From: Candidatus Bathyarchaeota archaeon
GTDB lineage: Archaea; Thermoproteota; Bathyarchaeia; TCS64
Direction of reading: 5' to 3'
Length of the DNA: 35,699 nt
Assembly (NCBI GenBank): GCA_026014815.1
Contig: JAOZHP010000069.1
Coordinates: forward strand, 1 to 35,699
Positions 16,993 through 24,620 of this stretch are shown in pieces; the first letter of the stretch is position 1; each line of letters starts with the position of its first letter. Under the pieces are notes generated by a model. The model searched no databases, was not told where the DNA came from, and was given only the letters and a program-made list of their open reading frames with translations. The position numbers and the translations under genes were made by a program.

Positions 16993-17399
16993 ATGTCCAT
17001 ACCTGTCAAGGAAACCGCGTTTAAATGGATAGAGGATCACAAGAAGAGAGTTATCGAGGTAAGCGACACCATCTGGGAGTACGCTGAGCTTGGCCTTATT
17101 GAGTACAAGTCAGCGACGTTAGCTGGAAGACACCCACCATGGAGTTCAGCACAGTTACGTGGTCTATTGGCTGCCCAGGTCACAGCTGGATGAACGTGGC
17201 GGGAGGAGCCCACAGCATCGGGCATAAGAGCCTAATCTTTTCCTCAAAGGTCATGGCTGCGTCGGCTCTTGATCTCTTGACGAAGCCTGAGCTGGTGGAG
17301 AAGGCGTGGGCTGAGCATAAGCAGCGTACTATTGGCAAGGTGTACAAGGCTCCTGTGCCTGATGACGCTAGTCCGCCGCTGGATTTGTGGGAAAAGTAA
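16993..17399 (+). pseudogene. abgB-like M20 aminobenzoyl-glutamate hydrolase, internally deleted
   Basis: The first frame (from ATG at 16993) encodes the family N-terminus: FKWIEDHKKRVIEVSDTIWE then AELGLIEYKSA. Shortly after that, the family C-terminal part continues in a different frame: VSWKTPTMEFSTV, GCPGHSWMN, AHSIGHKSL, then ALDLLTKPELVEKAW, ending LWEK with a stop at 17397-17399. Intact M20 AbgB-type proteins are roughly 450 residues or more. Here only about 135 codons remain, so most of the catalytic domain (metal ligands and lid) is gone and the two ends are out of frame. The junction lies near 17112-17120 (TCAGCGACG). It cannot encode a working hydrolase. Confidence 0.85.
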
Positions 17400-17405
17400 G
17401 AGCCT

Positions 17406-18359
17406 TCACGCAGTCTCGTGGAGAGTCTTTTCAAGAGCTTCCTCCACCACCCTGAGTGTTTCTCCCTCTATTACATGAAGTCCCAAGGTCTCTGAGTAGA
17501 CTCGGCTTTGGTCGTCTAGGCTGGGGATCGCGACGAGGATGCTCATAGTGGGTTTTGTGTCAAGGCTTGTGGCGTAGAGCCTCAACACCTCCTCGGGTTT
17601 GATGTTGTAATCGGAAAGCACAGAGCATATGATTACTTTGGGGTTTTTATCAAGCTTGACGGCGTATACATCCACGAGGTGGGTGACCCCGCTGTTTCCC
17701 GTCAAGTTATGATAGGTCTTGGCGTCGAACCCGTGTCTCCTGAAGACTTCGGCCAGAGGCTCGATGAATTTGAATGATCTGAGGACATCTTCTCGATTGT
17801 CTTCGTTCAGGAGGTAATCATACATCGTCTCCTGTTTTGCTTCCTGTAGCGTGAAGACGTGGTTGGCGTAGTTGCACATCCACTTAACGTTTACCTCGGG
17901 GAACAGCTGGTCACATTCAGGGCAGTAGTACGCGACTCCCGGCCTCCGGTAGTCCACGCCGATGAGGCGAAGGGTCTTTCCATCCTTCGGGCACACGTAC
18001 TCGTCTCCCTTGATGAATTTACGCTCCATGTCCACGTGGCCGCAGCCCAGATGTTCGATGAGAGGTACTATCTCCAAGTTCTCCGAGTTGCAGATAGGGC
18101 ATGTGACATATGGGCGCAGGTTAGTGGTGTCATCGTGTGGGCACTTGTAAGCCATCCCGTGGAACCGTCTCTCCAAGACTCCTCTTTCCCAGAGGTCTTT
18201 CAGGAGCTGGATGGTTTGAACTCGGTTCAGCCCGGTTAGTCGCTCCACATCCGGGTAGTGAACGTACTGACCTATCCGGGGAAGGATCACCTTAAGGTCT
18301 CCATATATCGTGGCCCTCAGAAGATTCATCGCGTGGGGGGGAAGGGTTTTTATCGCCAC
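17406..18359 (-). CDS. TackOD1-like multi-zinc-ribbon protein with winged-helix start
   Basis: A 317-residue protein. Residues about 25-70 look like a winged helix (DVERLTGLNRVQTIQLLKDL). Then come zinc ribbons: KCPHDD, CPICNSENLEIV, HLGCGHVDMERKF, YVCPKDGKTLRLIG and YYCPECDQLFPE. This order fits the thaumarchaeal output domain TackOD1, found in archaeal signalling proteins. The last 130 residues have an alpha/beta fold I do not recognise, with HLVDVYAVKLDKNPKVIICS, suggestive of a nuclease-like or response domain. The GTG start at 18359 overlaps by one base the stop of the upstream rubrerythrin-like gene, so translation is coupled. A role in metal or redox signalling is inferred. Confidence 0.7.
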   Translation of the reverse strand: MAIKTLPPHAMNLLRATIYGDLKVILPRIGQYVHYPDVERLTGLNRVQTIQLLKDLWERGVLERRFHGMAYKCPHDDTTNLRPYVTCPICNSENLEIVPLIEHLGCGHVDMERKFIKGDEYVCPKDGKTLRLIGVDYRRPGVAYYCPECDQLFPEVNVKWMCNYANHVFTLQEAKQETMYDYLLNEDNREDVLRSFKFIEPLAEVFRRHGFDAKTYHNLTGNSGVTHLVDVYAVKLDKNPKVIICSVLSDYNIKPEEVLRLYATSLDTKPTMSILVAIPSLDDQSRVYSETLGLHVIEGETLRVVEEALEKTLHETA

Positions 18360-18838
18360 TACAGTTCCCTGTCCTTCGCCTTCTGGGCGAGGTCTTCTAG
18401 CTTGAGCCGGTGCGCGTGCTCAGCGAACATGATGTTTGTAACTATATCTTTGTCAAGGTCATCCACCAAGCCGAGGCTATAGTAGTAAAGCAGCTCCACG
18501 TTGCGTTCATTTTCAGCTGCTAGGGTAAGGGCTTCTTCAAGGGACTGGATCTCGCTGAGGCTTTTAGTGCATTGGAGCATCCGGTTGATCAACCCGTTCT
18601 CGTCCATTATAGCTATGTTACAGATCGCGCTGCCTTGAGGCGATACTTCTTCCACATCTTTCTCAAGCAGCTTAGCGTATTTTCTGGCGTGTATCTCCTC
18701 GTCATTCGCCAGTTTATTGAATAACGCGGTGTACTCTGGAAACTTTTGGCCCAAGGCGAGGTAAAACTCCCTTGTCAGGTTCTCCAGTTCCAGAGAGAGA
18801 TTCAATATGTATTGCCTATCGTATTTTTTTTCTGTCAA
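18359..18838 (-). CDS. Rubrerythrin/ferritin-like diiron protein
   Basis: A 159-residue four-helix protein. The expected carboxylate and histidine ligands are present: E in LTREFYLAL, DEEIHARKYAKLL, E in ENERNVELLYYY and EHAHRLKLEDLA. There is no rubredoxin domain. Proteins of this type reduce peroxide or store or sense iron in anaerobes. The start is a TTG at 18838 (MTEKKYDRQY) with a TATA-like AGATATAATG at about 18851-18860. The stop TAG shares its last base with the GTG start of the zinc-ribbon gene, so the two form an operon. Confidence 0.82.
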   Translation of the reverse strand: MTEKKYDRQYILNLSLELENLTREFYLALGQKFPEYTALFNKLANDEEIHARKYAKLLEKDVEEVSPQGSAICNIAIMDENGLINRMLQCTKSLSEIQSLEEALTLAAENERNVELLYYYSLGLVDDLDKDIVTNIMFAEHAHRLKLEDLAQKAKDREL

Positions 18839-18893
18839 GCCCTGAACCTAACATTATATCTGAATCAACACATAAAATTGTTATTTACTCAAG

Positions 18894-20159
18894 TCACCAC
18901 TTCTTCTCCTGTTTTAACGCCCAGTCAAGGTAAGCCTTGAGTCGGATCAGGGAGTAGTAGGGCCTGTAGATGAACACCATTACGAGGGCTAGGAATAAGA
19001 AGTTCAGTTTCTCTTTCCGGGGGGACAGCAGGTTCGCCGCGAACACGCTGAAGAGCTCCATCAGGTAGTAGATTATGAACATGAGGAGGGCGACGTAGGG
19101 CAGGGTGTCGGCGTATTGAAGTATCAGGACGAGCATCCAGACCGTGCGCGTAAAAAGGACGCCTATATCCATGAACACCATGTCGTACACGGAGACCACG
19201 TAGACTAGACCGAACCCACTGCCTGAGAAGACGTTTCTGTGCTTCCACAGGGTCTCGGCCTGACCCCGGGTCCATCTGACGCGCTGCCGTTTCCAGTCCC
19301 TCCATGTCTCTGGGGCGAAGGTCCACGCGATGGCCTTGTGGCCAAATACTATGTTCTTCTTTAGCTTCTTCACCTTGAAGGTGATGTCAAAGTCCTCGGT
19401 GATGGTATCTGGGTCATACCCGCCTAGGCTAACCACGTGTTCCTTCCAGAAGGCCCCAAAAGCGCCGCTGATGATGAGAAGGGTGCCTATGAGGCTTGAG
19501 AACCTGCGGCCCAGCTCCATGTTCACCAGGTACTCGTACTGCTGTAGCTTCACGATGAGATTGTCGCCGCCGTGCTCGCCCCCGAAGATGCGGACGTTCC
19601 CCGCGACTGCTTCGACTTCAGGGTTCCTCATGGGTTTGACAAGCTCCTTGAGGCTGTTTCTCTCTATCATGGTGTCGGCGTCAACGCTGATGATTATGTC
19701 CCCGGAGGCGAACAGGATTCCGTAGTTGAGGGCCCCCGCCTTGGAGCCGCTGGCGGTCTCCCTGTGGATGAGCTTGATCAACTCTTTCTGCTGGTATGGA
19801 CGGGCGAGGCTGTAGGTGTCGTCGGTGGAGCCGTCGTCTATGACTAACACCTCCTTGTTGGGGTAGTTGGTCTCAAGCGCGGTCTCGATGGCCCTGATGA
19901 TGATCTCCTCCTCGTTGTGGGCGGGGATCATGAGGGTGATCCAGGGATTGAAGTCGCTGTCCTCCTCCTCGCCTTTTCCGGAGAGTGTCCTAACGGTGAT
20001 GTGGAACAACAGAAAGACGGTCTTGCCTATGGCCCTTGTAAAGTCTAGGACCAGCAGGGGCCAGTAGATGAGGAGAAAACCAGTAAGCGTCAGGCCTTGT
20101 ACCCAAAATAGGAAGTCACCCCAGAACCGGGTTAATAGGATGGGTATGACCTGAGCCAT
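18894..20159 (-). CDS. Membrane-bound family 2 glycosyltransferase
   Basis: A 421-residue protein. An N-terminal membrane region (VQGLTLTGFLLIYWPLLVL) precedes a GT-A catalytic domain with LMIPAHNEEEIIIRAIE, VLVIDDGSTD, the metal motif SVDADTM, TEDFDITFK and the acceptor motif QRVRWTRGQAE. This is the D, DxD, D, Q/RxxRW pattern of processive family 2 enzymes (cellulose, chitin and hyaluronan synthase type). At least three C-terminal helices follow (MLVLILQYA, YVALLMFIIYYLMELFSVF, FLFLALVMVFIYRPYY). It probably builds or extends a surface polysaccharide from nucleotide sugars at the inner membrane face. No other polysaccharide genes are adjacent. Confidence 0.9.
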   Translation of the reverse strand: MAQVIPILLTRFWGDFLFWVQGLTLTGFLLIYWPLLVLDFTRAIGKTVFLLFHITVRTLSGKGEEEDSDFNPWITLMIPAHNEEEIIIRAIETALETNYPNKEVLVIDDGSTDDTYSLARPYQQKELIKLIHRETASGSKAGALNYGILFASGDIIISVDADTMIERNSLKELVKPMRNPEVEAVAGNVRIFGGEHGGDNLIVKLQQYEYLVNMELGRRFSSLIGTLLIISGAFGAFWKEHVVSLGGYDPDTITEDFDITFKVKKLKKNIVFGHKAIAWTFAPETWRDWKRQRVRWTRGQAETLWKHRNVFSGSGFGLVYVVSVYDMVFMDIGVLFTRTVWMLVLILQYADTLPYVALLMFIIYYLMELFSVFAANLLSPRKEKLNFLFLALVMVFIYRPYYSLIRLKAYLDWALKQEKKW

Positions 20160-20221
20160 ACCATAGAATCAGTGCAATCGATGAAAAACGTTATCGCTGG
20201 GCAGGCAGCTGGATAAAAAAA

Positions 20222-20869
20222 TTAGAGGGAAAGTGTCTCCCCAGGCTTCATTACTATGACTTCGGTGTCGCAGCCTGCCTCCACCTGTTTCTTGTACCCT
20301 GCTGGGTCGGTGTCCCAGATATGCATGGGCACCGCCTTAGCCGGGTTCATGGCGATGGTGGCCTCGGCTGCCTCGGGGCCGTCCATGGTGTAGGTGCCGC
20401 CGCTGGGTATCAGCACGAGGTCTAAGCCCTTCAGGTCGTTCATCTCCTCGATGTAGTCGCTGTCGCCTACGTGGTACACTGTCTTTCCCTCGGCTTTCAC
20501 AAGGTACCCTACTCCTATTCCTTTGGGGTGGAAGGGTGTGCCTGGGCTCCTGAATCTTTTGAAGTTGTATGCTTCGACTGCTTTCACGGTTACGTCGCCG
20601 AAGCTCATTGATTCACCGGGTTTCAAGGAGGTGACTGGTGTCCCGAGCTTCTTTCCGCATTCAGGTGGCGCCACAATCACTGTTTTATCTCCTTTCACCA
20701 TCTCTATTTTATCGGGTTTGCAGTGGTCGTCGTGATGGTGGGTGCTGAGGATTAGGTCAGCTTCCTCATCGTATTCCCCCGCGTAGGGGTCGATGTAGAC
20801 TGTAATCTCGCCTGTCTTGAGTTTCCATGAGGCGTGTCCTAGCCATTTTATCTCCAAAACTTTCACCAT
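20222..20869 (-). CDS. UPF0173-type MBL-fold metal-dependent hydrolase
   Basis: A 215-residue protein of the UlaG-like/UPF0173 MBL family. It opens EIKWLGHASWKLK, has the metal motif STHHHDDHC (HxHxDH), then VYHVGDSDYIEEM, LVLIPSGGTYTM and PMHIWDTDPAG. Substrates for this family are unknown in archaea; hydrolysis of a phosphoester or lactone is likely. The ATG is at 20869. It is in the same direction as, and only 29 bp downstream of, the MFS transporter gene, so they may be cotranscribed. Confidence 0.85.
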   Translation of the reverse strand: MVKVLEIKWLGHASWKLKTGEITVYIDPYAGEYDEEADLILSTHHHDDHCKPDKIEMVKGDKTVIVAPPECGKKLGTPVTSLKPGESMSFGDVTVKAVEAYNFKRFRSPGTPFHPKGIGVGYLVKAEGKTVYHVGDSDYIEEMNDLKGLDLVLIPSGGTYTMDGPEAAEATIAMNPAKAVPMHIWDTDPAGYKKQVEAGCDTEVIVMKPGETLSL

Positions 20870-20898
20870 TAAGTGAATGGCTAGTGGGGTTTTAATTG

Positions 20899-22107
20899 TT
20901 ACTCAGGTGGTTTCTTGGTCTCGTACACGGTTAGGTATGCGAGGCCGAATATTACTCTGAGGCCGGCTGAGATGAGTAGTCCCTGGTTTATGCCTGTGAA
21001 CCCGGTGGTTGATAGGAAGTTTTCCACTACGTAGCCAGCGAAGTTACTGCCAATGAAGGTGGCTATGCCGAACGCTGTTGTGCTGCTAGCGAGGTAGGTT
21101 GCTCGTAGGTCACGTGGCGCCAGGTCTATGACGTAGGTGCCTTCGCTGCTCATCCACGCTGCCATGCCTACGCCGAGGAATAGCTCAGCGATTGTTATGT
21201 GCCACCACTGGGCTGCGAGGGCGTAGGCGATGGGGGCTACCGCCATGAGTGTCCTGCTGAGGACTATTATTGGTCGTCTTCCCACCTTGTCCATGAAGGT
21301 GCCTAGGCGTCGTTGAGCCAGTACGCTTACTGCGCTGCTGCTGAGGCTTAGTGTGGCTACCTGCCAGATCTTCATCTTGAGCTTGTCGGTGATTACGTAG
21401 GGGAATAGAGGCCATGCGAAGCTCATCCCCATCCCGTAGATGAAGTTGAGGAGAAGGTAACGCGTGAGTCTGGGGTCCTTGAAGAGGCGTTTAATGTCTA
21501 ACGCGAGTGAGACTCCTTTGGGTGGCTTCTCGTCGGTGAATAGCACCATTATTCCGCCGAGGAAGCTGGCGCCTGCGGCTACCGCAAGTACTGGTAGGTA
21601 GCTTTCCCTTGTGGTGTCTCCTGTCTGGTTGATGGTCATGGCGAATGCTACGAGCATGGCGACGAAGCTGCCCATCTGGCTGATGCTGTTGATGGCTCCG
21701 ATGATTTTGCCTCGGTTTCTCTCGTCTGTGTAGTCGCCGAGGAGGCTGCTCCACCCTGGTCGACTCATGCTCACGCTGAAACTGCTGAGGAGCACCATGG
21801 CTATGAGCCACTCTGGGGTGGTGAAGTAGAGTAATGCGAGGATGGCGAAGCCGTTGATTATCTGGCCTGCTGCGATGAACCGTTTCTTGCCGTACCTGTC
21901 GGCGAGGCGCCCGAAGAGGAGCTGGGTGAGGTTTCCGAAGAGGCTTTTTCCTCCTTGGAGGAACCCCATCTGGTTGACTGTTGCGCCTACGGTGCTGACC
22001 AGGAGGTTGTTGAACCGGTTGTTGAGGCTGTCCCCGAACATCCGTGTGAACCCCGTGGCCATGAGTACCTTGTTGGTTTCTAGGGGCTCGTCTTCTCGCC
22101 TGGTCAT
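20899..22107 (-). CDS. Major facilitator superfamily transporter
   Basis: About 402 residues with 12 predicted membrane helices and MFS signatures such as FGRLADRYGKKRFIAAGQII in loop 2-3 and FMDKVGRRPIIVLSRTLMAV in loop 8-9. The substrate cannot be told; drug or sugar efflux are both possible. I use the ATG at 22107 (MTRREDEPLETN) because a TATA box TATCTTTATACC on the minus strand at about 22133-22144 lies 29 nt upstream. An upstream ATG at 22149 would put the promoter inside the gene. Confidence 0.9.
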   Translation of the reverse strand: MTRREDEPLETNKVLMATGFTRMFGDSLNNRFNNLLVSTVGATVNQMGFLQGGKSLFGNLTQLLFGRLADRYGKKRFIAAGQIINGFAILALLYFTTPEWLIAMVLLSSFSVSMSRPGWSSLLGDYTDERNRGKIIGAINSISQMGSFVAMLVAFAMTINQTGDTTRESYLPVLAVAAGASFLGGIMVLFTDEKPPKGVSLALDIKRLFKDPRLTRYLLLNFIYGMGMSFAWPLFPYVITDKLKMKIWQVATLSLSSSAVSVLAQRRLGTFMDKVGRRPIIVLSRTLMAVAPIAYALAAQWWHITIAELFLGVGMAAWMSSEGTYVIDLAPRDLRATYLASSTTAFGIATFIGSNFAGYVVENFLSTTGFTGINQGLLISAGLRVIFGLAYLTVYETKKPPE

Positions 22108-22130
22108 TTCGGTTGTGGTGACGGTGACGC

Positions 22131-22144
22131 CGGTATAAAGATAC
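22131..22144 (-). promoter_or_regulatory. TATA box for the MFS transporter gene
   Basis: Minus-strand TATCTTTATACCGG is centred about 29 nt before the ATG at 22107 and 28 bp from the stop of the racemase-family gene upstream. Confidence 0.45.
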
Positions 22145-22171
22145 CTCAAGATCGGATATGCGGAGGCTGGT

Positions 22172-22795
22172 TTAGTGTTTTCTCGGGTAGGCTATCCTAC
22201 TGTGGCTGAGGCCTAGCTTCACTGTTAGCTCCGCTGTTTTCAGGCTTGCCTCTGCTCCGTCGAGTATTGGTACGCCGAGGGCTTCTCTGAGGCTTGGTCC
22301 TAGCCCGTATAGTGCGAGGCATCCCAGGTAGAATACGTCTCCTTCTCCTTTCGTTGCTTTGTCTTGGATGATCTCTTTGATGGCTTGGGTGGTTCTGGTT
22401 AGGTTTGTTCTCATCTTGAGGACGGGTATGTCTGGGATTATGTTGCACGGCTTTTTGCCGAGGGTGGAGGCGATGGCTCTCATGGATTCCCCTGGTCCTA
22501 TGATTGGGATGTCTACGAGTTTTCTGGCTGCGTCTATGGATGGGTCGCCTCCGCACCATATAATGGCTGCGTCTACGCCGTCTTTCTGGGCTTCTACCGC
22601 TAGTTTCAGTATATCTGGTCCGGCGAGGACTGCGTCTGCCTCTGACTCGATGGCTGGAGGCCCGTTCTTTACTTGCCTATAGTCGATGGTTGTTTCCGGG
22701 TCTGCGATGCTTGTGAGGTAGTCTACTCGTTTCTGTATTTCTTGGTGGTTGAGGCCTGTAATGGGGACGATGAGCCTGATCTTCATGGTTGTCAT
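22172..22795 (-). CDS. Asp/Glu/hydantoin racemase family protein
   Basis: A 207-residue protein of the cofactor-independent racemase fold. It begins IRLIVPITGLNHQEIQKRV. The two catalytic-type cysteines are in AIIWCGGDPSIDAARKL and VFYLGCLALYGLG, with IPIIGPGESMRAIAS between them. This pattern fits hydantoin or amino acid racemases (or maleate isomerase relatives) that deprotonate and reprotonate a substrate alpha carbon. The substrate is unknown. The start can be the ATG at 22795 or 22786 (MKIRLIV). The MFS gene follows after a gap with its own promoter. Confidence 0.85.
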   Translation of the reverse strand: MTTMKIRLIVPITGLNHQEIQKRVDYLTSIADPETTIDYRQVKNGPPAIESEADAVLAGPDILKLAVEAQKDGVDAAIIWCGGDPSIDAARKLVDIPIIGPGESMRAIASTLGKKPCNIIPDIPVLKMRTNLTRTTQAIKEIIQDKATKGEGDVFYLGCLALYGLGPSLREALGVPILDGAEASLKTAELTVKLGLSHSRIAYPRKH

Positions 22796-22874
22796 GTTCT
22801 CGGTGGCGTGTTGGGGTGAAAAGATTTGGGGTGAGGAAGATTCTTATCTTTCATGGTTTATCATATCTGGCGGC

Positions 22875-22960
22875 GCGGGGGTTCCCGAGTGGCCAAAGGG
22901 GTCAGGCTTAGGACCTGATGGACTAGTCCTCCGTGGGTTCGAACCCCACCCCCCGCACCA
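22875..22960 (+). tRNA. tRNA-Leu, anticodon UAG, CCA encoded
   Basis: A complete class II tRNA. The acceptor stem GCGGGGG pairs with CCCCCGC, followed by A73 and a genomic CCA (22958-22960). The anticodon stem TCAGG/CCTGA encloses loop CTTAGGA, anticodon TAG, which reads CUA/CUG leucine codons. The long variable arm contains the palindrome GGACTAGTCC. The T arm is GTGGG-TTCGAAC-CCCAC. No intron. Its last 26 nt and about 80 nt of flank are repeated at 24621, and shorter look-alikes of its variable arm plus T arm are scattered over the next 8 kb. Confidence 0.96.
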
Positions 22961-23088
22961 ACATTCTTGCTTCAAGTAACCTGTCATATCGAGAAAAAAA
23001 ATTCTTCATGGTTCTACATATGATTTTGGAAAAAAGGGTTTGCGGGTGATATAATCCCAAGTGAGAGAGTTCGAACCCCCCCCGCACT
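22935..23088 (+). repeat. Direct repeat block, left copy (tRNA 3' end, flank and one tRNA-like element)
   Basis: Starts inside the T arm of tRNA-Leu, runs through the CCA and about 80 nt of flank (TTCTTGCTTCAAGTAACCTG, then an A-run), and ends in a tRNA-like element. It matches 24621-24768 in order and spacing: the first 26 nt are identical and the flank differs at only scattered bases. The interval between the copies is about 1.69 kb and holds TBP. Confidence 0.85.
23042..23088 (+). repeat. tRNA-like element A, copy 1 (with acceptor-like closing stem)
   Basis: GCGGG at 23042-23046 can pair with CCCGC at 23081-23085. Inside are an imperfect palindrome GGGTGATATAATCCC (23044-23058) and a T-arm-like AGTTCGAACCC core (23069-23079). 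It ends GCACT. The order matches variable arm, T arm and acceptor of a class II tRNA with D and anticodon arms missing. Weak T stem. Confidence 0.55.
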
Positions 23089-23287
23089 AATCTTTTAGAT
23101 GAAGATTGACTTACTCCTCGGTTAACATACACGTTTTTGTGCTTACTGGACGGTGTTTGTGCACACATTTGGATCCAAACGGGGATATTTTATGGCTTAT
23201 TTTAGGGAATAAGACCTGTATTTCCCTTTCCTTGAGTACCCCCCTCCCCTCCCTTTGCATATATGCTTGTTTTTAATATAGGGAAGA

Positions 23288-23382
23288 TGGTGACATTACT
23301 ACCCTTGGTAGGGTTTGAACCCAATCCTAGGCCAGTTTGTACAGGGGGTTTGACCTCAACCCGGTGAATTGTGGATATAATA
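23288..23382 (+). repeat. Type B element, copy 1 (joined to a decayed A element)
   Basis: A degenerate palindrome TGGTGACATTACTA (23288-23301) is followed by GGGTTTGAACCCAATCCT (23311-23328), TAGGCCAGT, a second hairpin-like GGGTTTGACCTCAACCC (about 23346-23362) and GGTGAATTGTGGATATAAT. The B part is also found at 25789 and, more diverged, at 30047. Confidence 0.6.
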
Positions 23383-23668
23383 TTCAGTGCGCGCTATTAA
23401 TTATAAAAACATTGAATATTATACATGGTACGCTAGCGAAAAAAACATATAAGCTGAAGTATAAAAACCAAGCGTACTAAGTATCAACCCAACACGTAAT
23501 GAAACTCCTTGAAGCAACACAGCTCGTATACTCCTCAACATGTCCAAATCGGAATTGTTTGTTAGAGTATATAATGGACTTGGAGAATGATTACAGATTC
23601 TATCTATATATCTACGCGCACACTCGAAATGTTTAGTAGTGGGGTTTATGGAATCTATGTGAACTGTT

Positions 23669-24232
23669 GTGGCTGAAACACGAGATCTTGAAATAGTAAT
23701 ACAAAACGTGGTAGCCTCAGCGACCCTCGACCAGAAACTCAACCTACTAGACATAGTAAAAACCTTCAGAAATACCGAGTATAACCCCAAACGGTTCCCC
23801 GGTCTCGTATTCAGGCTCAAACGCCCCAAGACAGCAATCCTCATCTTCAGCACAGGTAAAATGGTGTGCACAGGAGCAAAATCAATGAAGATGGCGCGAA
23901 GCGCCGTCAGGAAGGTGGTGCGTGAACTCAAAAACAACGGCATCATCATTCTAGGAAAACCCACGATAGTAATCCAGAACATTGTCGCTAGCGCGAACCT
24001 CCAGTACAAGTTCGACTTGGAGACCGCTGCGGATGTCCTGGATAATGTGATGTACGAGCCAGAGCAGTTCCCGGGTCTCATCTACCGGATGAAGGACCCT
24101 AAGACTGTTCTTCTCCTCTTTGCGTCCGGTAAGCTTGTTTGCACGGGTGCTAAAAGCGAGGAGATGGTCTATGAATCCGTTGGAAAAATCTATGAGGTCT
24201 TGACTGATTATGATCTTTTGTTCAAAGAGTAG
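23669..24232 (+). CDS. tbp: TATA-box-binding protein
   Basis: A 187-residue protein made of two direct repeats, the archaeal TBP saddle. Repeat 1 has IVIQNVVASATL (9-20) and FPGLVFRL then FSTGKMVCTGAKS (43-72). Repeat 2 has IVIQNIVASANL (100-111) and FPGLIYRM then FASGKLVCTGAKS (134-163). It binds the TATA element and recruits TFB and RNA polymerase. Length is normal for archaea, with a short acidic tail (LLFKE). The start must be the GTG at 23669, because an in-frame TGA lies at 23660-23662. The gene is the main content of the interval between two copies of the tRNA-Leu-derived direct repeat, so it could be a mobile or additional TBP. This cannot be known without the rest of the genome. Confidence 0.96.
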   Translation: MAETRDLEIVIQNVVASATLDQKLNLLDIVKTFRNTEYNPKRFPGLVFRLKRPKTAILIFSTGKMVCTGAKSMKMARSAVRKVVRELKNNGIIILGKPTIVIQNIVASANLQYKFDLETAADVLDNVMYEPEQFPGLIYRMKDPKTVLLLFASGKLVCTGAKSEEMVYESVGKIYEVLTDYDLLFKE

Positions 24233-24362
24233 CTACGCGTGCGTGTCTAACACTACACTTAAGCCGTAACTCTTGGGGCCAAGAAAGAGGTCCGTAAAGA
24301 TTTGGATAAAATTATGGATTAGCTTTTGAGTTCTGGGTGTTTATCCATGCGCGCGCTAATTA

Positions 24363-24374
24363 TTATTTAAAGTT
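24363..24374 (+). promoter_or_regulatory. TATA-like element for the 53-residue ORF
   Basis: TTATTTAAAGTT is centred about 28 nt upstream of the ATG at 24396, after a GCGCGCGC tract. The spacing fits a leaderless start. Confidence 0.35.
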
Positions 24375-24395
24375 TAGAGGGTCTATATACGTGCC

Positions 24396-24557
24396 ATGAG
24401 TATACACGAAAAGTCTAAATTGATTCCTCCAGAATCCAAATTAGGAATCTTGAAGTTATTAATAGAAGAAACCCGGAAATATGAGTTACTTACTACAAAT
24501 CAGTATCTCCCTCAAATTGAACTAGTAGTAGGGATTCTTGAGGAACTCTCTAAATGA
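24396..24557 (+). CDS. Small ORF (53 residues), unknown
   Basis: ATG at 24396 to TGA at 24555-24557. The product starts MSIHEKSKLIPPESKLGILK and has a regular amphipathic helical pattern (LLIEETRKYELL, then IELVVGILEELSK). A TATA-like element sits about 28 nt before the ATG. The coding quality and promoter argue for a real small protein, but I know no family. It lies downstream of TBP inside the interval bounded by the tRNA-derived direct repeats. Confidence 0.45.
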   Translation: MSIHEKSKLIPPESKLGILKLLIEETRKYELLTTNQYLPQIELVVGILEELSK

Positions 24558-24620
24558 TCTAGCGCGCGATAAAAAGAAGGAAAGAGTCGAAGAATGAACC
24601 TTTCGTCTCCACTACACGGG

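Larger units (their letters stand above)
22961..23668. other. Gene-free region between tRNA-Leu and TBP
   Basis: 708 bp with no credible gene. It holds the flank of the tRNA, a tRNA-like element (23042-23088) and a type B element (23288-23382). The rest is AT-rich, with TATA-like stretches near 23400 and 23600 that could serve TBP. A GCGCGCTATTAATTAT motif at about 23388 resembles GCGCGCTAATTATTAT near 24349, upstream of the small ORF. Confidence 0.6.

Noticed and set aside
22923-23168. Minus-strand ORF over the tRNA-Leu gene
   Set aside because: Its product contains RGVGFEPTE, the usual false protein read from the antisense of a tRNA T arm and acceptor; it also spans a repeat element.
23419-24081. 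220-residue minus-strand ORF opposite TBP
   Set aside because: It is antisense to a clear TBP; its residues have no family pattern and arise from the TBP codon structure.
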